A stretch of 64,000 bases of DNA from Caldifarciminota bacterium (GTDB lineage Bacteria > Hydrothermota > UBA3073), in the NCBI GenBank assembly GCA_030606335.1, contig JAUWGP010000007.1:30203-94202 (forward strand), in the 5' to 3' direction. Positions 61,313 to 64,000 of this stretch are shown in pieces. Both the position numbers and the translations under genes were made by a program. The notes beneath the pieces were generated by a model. It was not told the origin of the DNA. It made no database searches and saw only the letters and a list, made by a program, of their open reading frames with translations. Every line of letters begins with the position of its first letter. The first letter of the stretch is position 1.

Positions 61313-61528
61313 ATGCATACAGGAGTTATTAATATACCTGTCTTCCGACAGGCAGGTAAGAGTTCAAAAACCACGGAAATTTACCCCGCACAATTTCATC
61401 CAGCACTAATGGATGGTGCTTGGATCCATTGTGCGAGGGTTTATACACATGTAAGTAAGAGAGATTTGGGTAAGATAGTAAGCCCATTAGACAAGATGGA
61501 GGAAGGAAGTGGCATCGGAAAAACTTAA
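61313..61528 (+). CDS. Short ORF, possibly a cassette gene or remnant
   Basis: 71 codons. Residues 9-15 are encoded by an inserted CCTGTC/GACAGG hairpin. The rest (for example MDGAWIHCARVYTHVSKRDL) looks protein-like but I recognise no family. The stop codon falls inside ACTTAAC at 61523, the proposed left core of an attC-like site. It could be the 3' end of a longer lost gene. Confidence 0.3.
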   Translation: MHTGVINIPVFRQAGKSSKTTEIYPAQFHPALMDGAWIHCARVYTHVSKRDLGKIVSPLDKMEEGSGIGKT

Positions 61529-61618
61529 CACCTATAGGAGGTATATACGAACCTGGTTCAGATATACCTCCATTTTGGTAGTATATACGAACCTATTTCG
61601 TATATAAATAAGTTAGGC
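61523..61618 (+). other. attC-like site 1 (candidate)
   Basis: ACTTAAC at the left and GTTAGGC at the right fit the RYYYAAC and GTTRRRY core patterns of integron attC sites. TATATACGAA (61542-61551) can pair with TTCGTATATA (61597-61606) as inner arms. The interior also has local hairpins, so the fold is ambiguous. Confidence 0.3.
61537..61606 (+). promoter_or_regulatory. Twin palindromes before permease operon
   Basis: 61537-61571: GGAGGTATAT and ATATACCTCC enclosing GAACCTGGTTC. 61582-61606: TATATACGAA, CCTAT, TTCGTATATA, a perfect 10-bp inverted repeat. TATATACGAACCT is shared by both. This fits a dimeric repressor operator, or arms of the attC-like fold. Confidence 0.45.
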
Positions 61619-61659
61619 GACATTGCAGATTACAGAAATAAAGATGTGAGGTTATATAA

Positions 61660-62142
61660 ATGAATTCGACTGCTATTTTTATAAATATTTTCGCTCTCAG
61701 TTGTTTAATCGGTGCTTTTATTAAGGACAGAGCAAAAACGAAGCAATCACTAAAGGTAGCGGTAAAATCATTCTTCCGTATTCTTCCCACTGTTCTTATT
61801 ATTATAATCCTTATAGGTTTGCTTTTGGGTTTCGTGCCGCAAACTCAAATTTCTAAGGTTATTGGTAAGCATGCAGGGTTTGGGGGAGTACTTGTTGTGG
61901 CATTGTTGGGGGCTATCTTACATATCCCTTCTTTAATTTCCTTTCCCTTAGCAGCATCTCTCCTTAAAAGCGGAGCATCAGTTACCCCAGTTGCAGTATT
62001 TATTACTACCTTAACCATGATTGGTATGGTTACCCTACCCTTAGAAATAAAGGAATTGGGAAAGAAAATGGCTTTACTGAGGAACGGGATAAGTTTTGTT
62101 ATTGCAATTATTATTGGTATTGTCATGGGTGCTATTCTATGA
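61660..62142 (+). CDS. Permease half-protein (pfam03773/ArsP-like), first half
   Basis: 160 residues with about five membrane helices. The loop HIPSLISFPLAASLLKSGAS and TLPLEIKELGKKMALLRN are the conserved elements of one permease half. It overlaps the second half by 4 bases (ATGA). The same split is at 35433/35908. Family members export metals or organoarsenicals; no Cys pair typical of ArsP is seen, so the substrate is open. Transcription may be controlled by the upstream palindromes. Confidence 0.8.
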   Translation: MNSTAIFINIFALSCLIGAFIKDRAKTKQSLKVAVKSFFRILPTVLIIIILIGLLLGFVPQTQISKVIGKHAGFGGVLVVALLGAILHIPSLISFPLAASLLKSGASVTPVAVFITTLTMIGMVTLPLEIKELGKKMALLRNGISFVIAIIIGIVMGAIL

Positions 62143-62711
62143 AAGAGAATGTTAAAGAAAAACAAAGAAAAGGGATGAAACGAGAAACTATCCTTCTAGT
62201 GGTTACTTTAATTATTACGATAATCTTACTATCAATTTTTCCTGATAAACAAGAGGCAGTAACTACAGCATCATGGAAATTCTTTATTGAAATGATTTTG
62301 ATACTTCCTGCTGTGATGGTGTTGATGGGACTTTTTGCGGTGTTTGTGCCGAAAGATATGGTTGTGAAATACTTGGGGAAAACTGCTGGAATAAAGGCTG
62401 TTTTTCTTGGTATATTGATGGGCGCATTACCCACTGGCCCTCTTTATGTGGCTTTTCCTATGGCTTCTGCCTTACTCAAAAAAGGAGCCAAAATATCCTG
62501 TATCATTACCTTTCTTTCTGCATGGGCATGTATAAAAATACCACAGGAGATGGTAGAACTCCAATTTCTTGGACCAAGATTTATGGCAGCAAGACTTGTT
62601 TTAACGACTGTTTTTGTAGTCATCATGGGAGTATCAATAGAAAGACTAATTGAATGGAGTGACAAAAAAGAAAGTAAATCTATGGGAGGTAAAGATGATG
62701 CAAGTATTTGA
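62139..62711 (+). CDS. Permease half-protein, second half
   Basis: 190 residues. The basic N-terminus (KENVKEKQRKGMKRE) is followed by five membrane helices with LPAVMVLMGLFAVFVPKDMV, the loop GALPTGPLYVAFPMASALLK, then CIKIPQEMVELQFLGPRFMA. It begins in the stop codon of the first half and overlaps the start of the cupin gene by 14 bases, so the three form a tightly coupled operon. Confidence 0.8.
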   Translation: MKENVKEKQRKGMKRETILLVVTLIITIILLSIFPDKQEAVTTASWKFFIEMILILPAVMVLMGLFAVFVPKDMVVKYLGKTAGIKAVFLGILMGALPTGPLYVAFPMASALLKKGAKISCIITFLSAWACIKIPQEMVELQFLGPRFMAARLVLTTVFVVIMGVSIERLIEWSDKKESKSMGGKDDASI

Positions 62712-63003
62712 ACTTAAAGCAATGGTATCATATCCATATGAGGAAAGGGACAAGAATATCTTTTACAAAGCTAAGGAATTCAAAGCAAGAATTATCGAAC
62801 TTCCACCCGGCGGAGAGATGCCAACTTGTGAAATGACTTCTTATGTTATTTTCTATGTTATTGAGGGAGCGGCAGAAGTAAATGTTAATCAAGAAAAAGC
62901 AAACATTAAAGAAGGGCAGTGTCTTATTACTAATCCAGCAACGTTATCGATGAGGACAAATGATGGCGTTAAGATAATGGGCATACAGGTGGTGAAAAGT
63001 TGA
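62698..63003 (+). CDS. Small cupin-domain protein
   Basis: 101 residues from the ATG at 62698 (GGGAGGT 7 bases before; an ATG one codon earlier is possible). A single cupin barrel: IIELPPGGEMPTCEM, then VIFYVIEGAAEVNVNQEKANIKEGQ. The usual first-motif histidines are reduced, with Cys and Glu in their place, so metal binding may differ. Likely a sensor or metal-handling partner of the split permease. Confidence 0.75.
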   Translation: MQVFELKAMVSYPYEERDKNIFYKAKEFKARIIELPPGGEMPTCEMTSYVIFYVIEGAAEVNVNQEKANIKEGQCLITNPATLSMRTNDGVKIMGIQVVKS

Positions 63004-63013
63004 ATGCAACGTC

Positions 63014-63095
63014 GCCTAACAACGGATAAAAGGGAAATCAAAGATTTCCCCAAATTGCCTTCGGTAACTTCTTTTATCCACAAACCGTTATAGGC
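63014..63095 (+). other. attC-like site 2 (candidate integron recombination site)
   Basis: GCCTAAC at the left and GTTATAGGC at the right. GCCTA/TAGGC, CGG/CCG and ATAAAAG/CTTTTAT pair in order with unpaired bases between, the layout of a folded attC. It lies 10 bases after the cupin stop. Just before it GCAACGTCGCCTAAC is the inverse, with one mismatch, of GTTAGGCGACATTGC at 61612-61626. Confidence 0.45.
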
Positions 63096-63278
63096 AATTT
63101 GCCCGGTTCTGAAAGATAAAGATGCGCGCGAGTAAAGGGAGAAAATTCTACAAAACCGGAATTTGGTACTTACCTTTCAAAGGAAAGAAATGTTTCTGCT
63201 TCTTCACAGAAACAAATTTTGTGTTCAATAGTAGTTTTTAAAAGATATATTTAGAAAAGATTTAAAGGAGAACAGATC

Positions 63279-64000
63279 ATGATAACAGACTCATCAGGCA
63301 CTGACAGACGTCAGATTCCCTTCATCTCCCTGGTGCCATTTCTGCTTATTGCTTTCGGTTTGGCGTGGGGAATCCTGGCTCTATTCATCTTTCTTCCGGA
63401 CAAAATGACCGGGATATTTGGCGAATTGACCGGTCAACATCCGCTCTTCTTTCTGGCGGTGTACGCACCTGCGATCGCTGCTTTCATTATCATCACATAC
63501 AAGGCCGGCGCTGGAGGATTGCGGCGTTATCTTTCCCGGTTGCTGCTCTGGCGCTGCTCGCCGATTTGGTATGCCTTTTTGATTATCGGCATTCCGCTGC
63601 TTTTTATCGGCGGGTCTGCGTTAAAAGGCAACCTTTTCACTGAACCGTTTCCGTTTTCCTCATTTCAGTCACTTATTGTGGCATTGGTATTAATGGCGAT
63701 TAAAGGCCCGGTCGAGGAGTTCGGCTGGCGGGGTCTCGCGCTCCCTCTACTGCAAAGGAAGTTCGCGCCGATCTGGGCCGGGCTGATTCTTGGTGTTATC
63801 TGGGGTTTATGGCACCTGCCTGCATTCCTGTTGAGCGGGACGCCGCAAAGTGCCTGGTCATTTACCCCGTTTTTTTTCGGCTCCATTGCGTTAAGCGTAA
63901 TCGTAACCGCATTATTTAACACATCGCACGGCAGCATTCTGCTCCCTGCGTTGTTCCATTTTCTCCTCAACAATCCAGTCTGGCCAGATGCACAACCTTA
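63279..64000 (+). CDS. CPBP family intramembrane metalloprotease (3' end outside window)
   Basis: 240 codons visible from the ATG at 63279 with AAAGGAGAA upstream; the frame is open to the window end. Membrane helices throughout. GPVEEFGWRG (EExxxWR), LWHLPAF and NTSHGSILLPALFH are the three CPBP motifs with catalytic Glu and His. Members cleave membrane-bound substrates or mature bacteriocin-type peptides and prenylated proteins. Codon and base composition are markedly GC-richer than the rest of the window, in line with recent transfer. Confidence 0.85.
   Translation, partial: MITDSSGTDRRQIPFISLVPFLLIAFGLAWGILALFIFLPDKMTGIFGELTGQHPLFFLAVYAPAIAAFIIITYKAGAGGLRRYLSRLLLWRCSPIWYAFLIIGIPLLFIGGSALKGNLFTEPFPFSSFQSLIVALVLMAIKGPVEEFGWRGLALPLLQRKFAPIWAGLILGVIWGLWHLPAFLLSGTPQSAWSFTPFFFGSIALSVIVTALFNTSHGSILLPALFHFLLNNPVWPDAQP

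Noticed and set aside
63665..63973. Minus-strand 102-codon frame opposite the CPBP gene
   Set aside because: Shadow frame of a clear CPBP protease on the plus strand in a GC-rich stretch.

Overview
This is an AT-rich bacterial window with densely packed single-copy genes. Almost every spacer is filled with short degenerate repeats and small palindromes. The cell looks Gram-negative and didermic. Evidence includes several lipoprotein signals, an MsbA-like exporter, an O-antigen-ligase-type protein, several glycosyltransferases, an LpxB-related protein, and secreted proteins ending in the FlgD-like/type IX 'sorting' domain (a YPNP motif followed by a GIYF/GIYFA motif). Together with the repeat style, this suggests an uncultured lineage related to the FCB group, such as WOR-3/Stahlbacteria. 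That placement is an inference from gene content, not a phylogeny.

Layout. 1-2299: a TldD/TldE protease pair, the first cut by the window edge. 2860-9020: single genes (DUF4870 membrane protein, secreted beta-propeller, DUF3795, KptA, HPP membrane protein, methyltransferase, histone-deacetylase fold enzyme). 9141-20555: a TPR protein, a DUF6506/SplB-like radical SAM pair, envelope proteins, class II amidotransferase, M48 lipoprotein, MsrB, a second radical SAM protein, an Asp/Glu racemase homolog lacking the first catalytic Cys, and a small secreted protein with two TonB-box-like repeats. 20633-23848: a consensus promoter followed by an MttB-family methyltransferase, a corrinoid protein and a homocysteine methyltransferase domain, which together look like a modular corrinoid route from a methylated amine to methionine. 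24106-35242: ABC-F ATPase, small envelope proteins, a C25-like secreted protein, UmuD/UmuC and a secreted oligopeptidase. 35433-38040: a split permease, a PHP phosphatase and a methyltransferase. 38061-41282 (minus): ECF sigma, anti-sigma and a large lipoprotein. 41938-45748: a heterodimeric ABC exporter. 45760-51021 (minus): nitrilase, a cyclic-2,3-diphosphoglycerate-synthase-like protein, a broken sorting-domain protein and a TolB-like lipoprotein. 51484-60689: a surface-glycan locus. 61313-64000: a stretch that looks like integron gene cassettes, carrying a second split permease with a cupin and the start of a CPBP protease of clearly higher GC.

Regulation visible in sequence. Seven plus-strand and two minus-strand promoters have -35 and -10 boxes at exactly 17-bp spacing. 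One of them makes the MsbA-like gene essentially leaderless. Two copies of a roughly 160-190 bp hairpin element both lie, in the same orientation, between a promoter and the ribosome-binding site of unrelated genes. Four genes carry a small palindrome with a GAAT loop just upstream of the start, with one compensated base pair. The palindromic units in spacers seem to be inserted into each other and to swap stems while keeping their flanks, which is the most unusual genome-wide property here.

I saw no rRNA, tRNA, CRISPR array, intact transposase or integrase.
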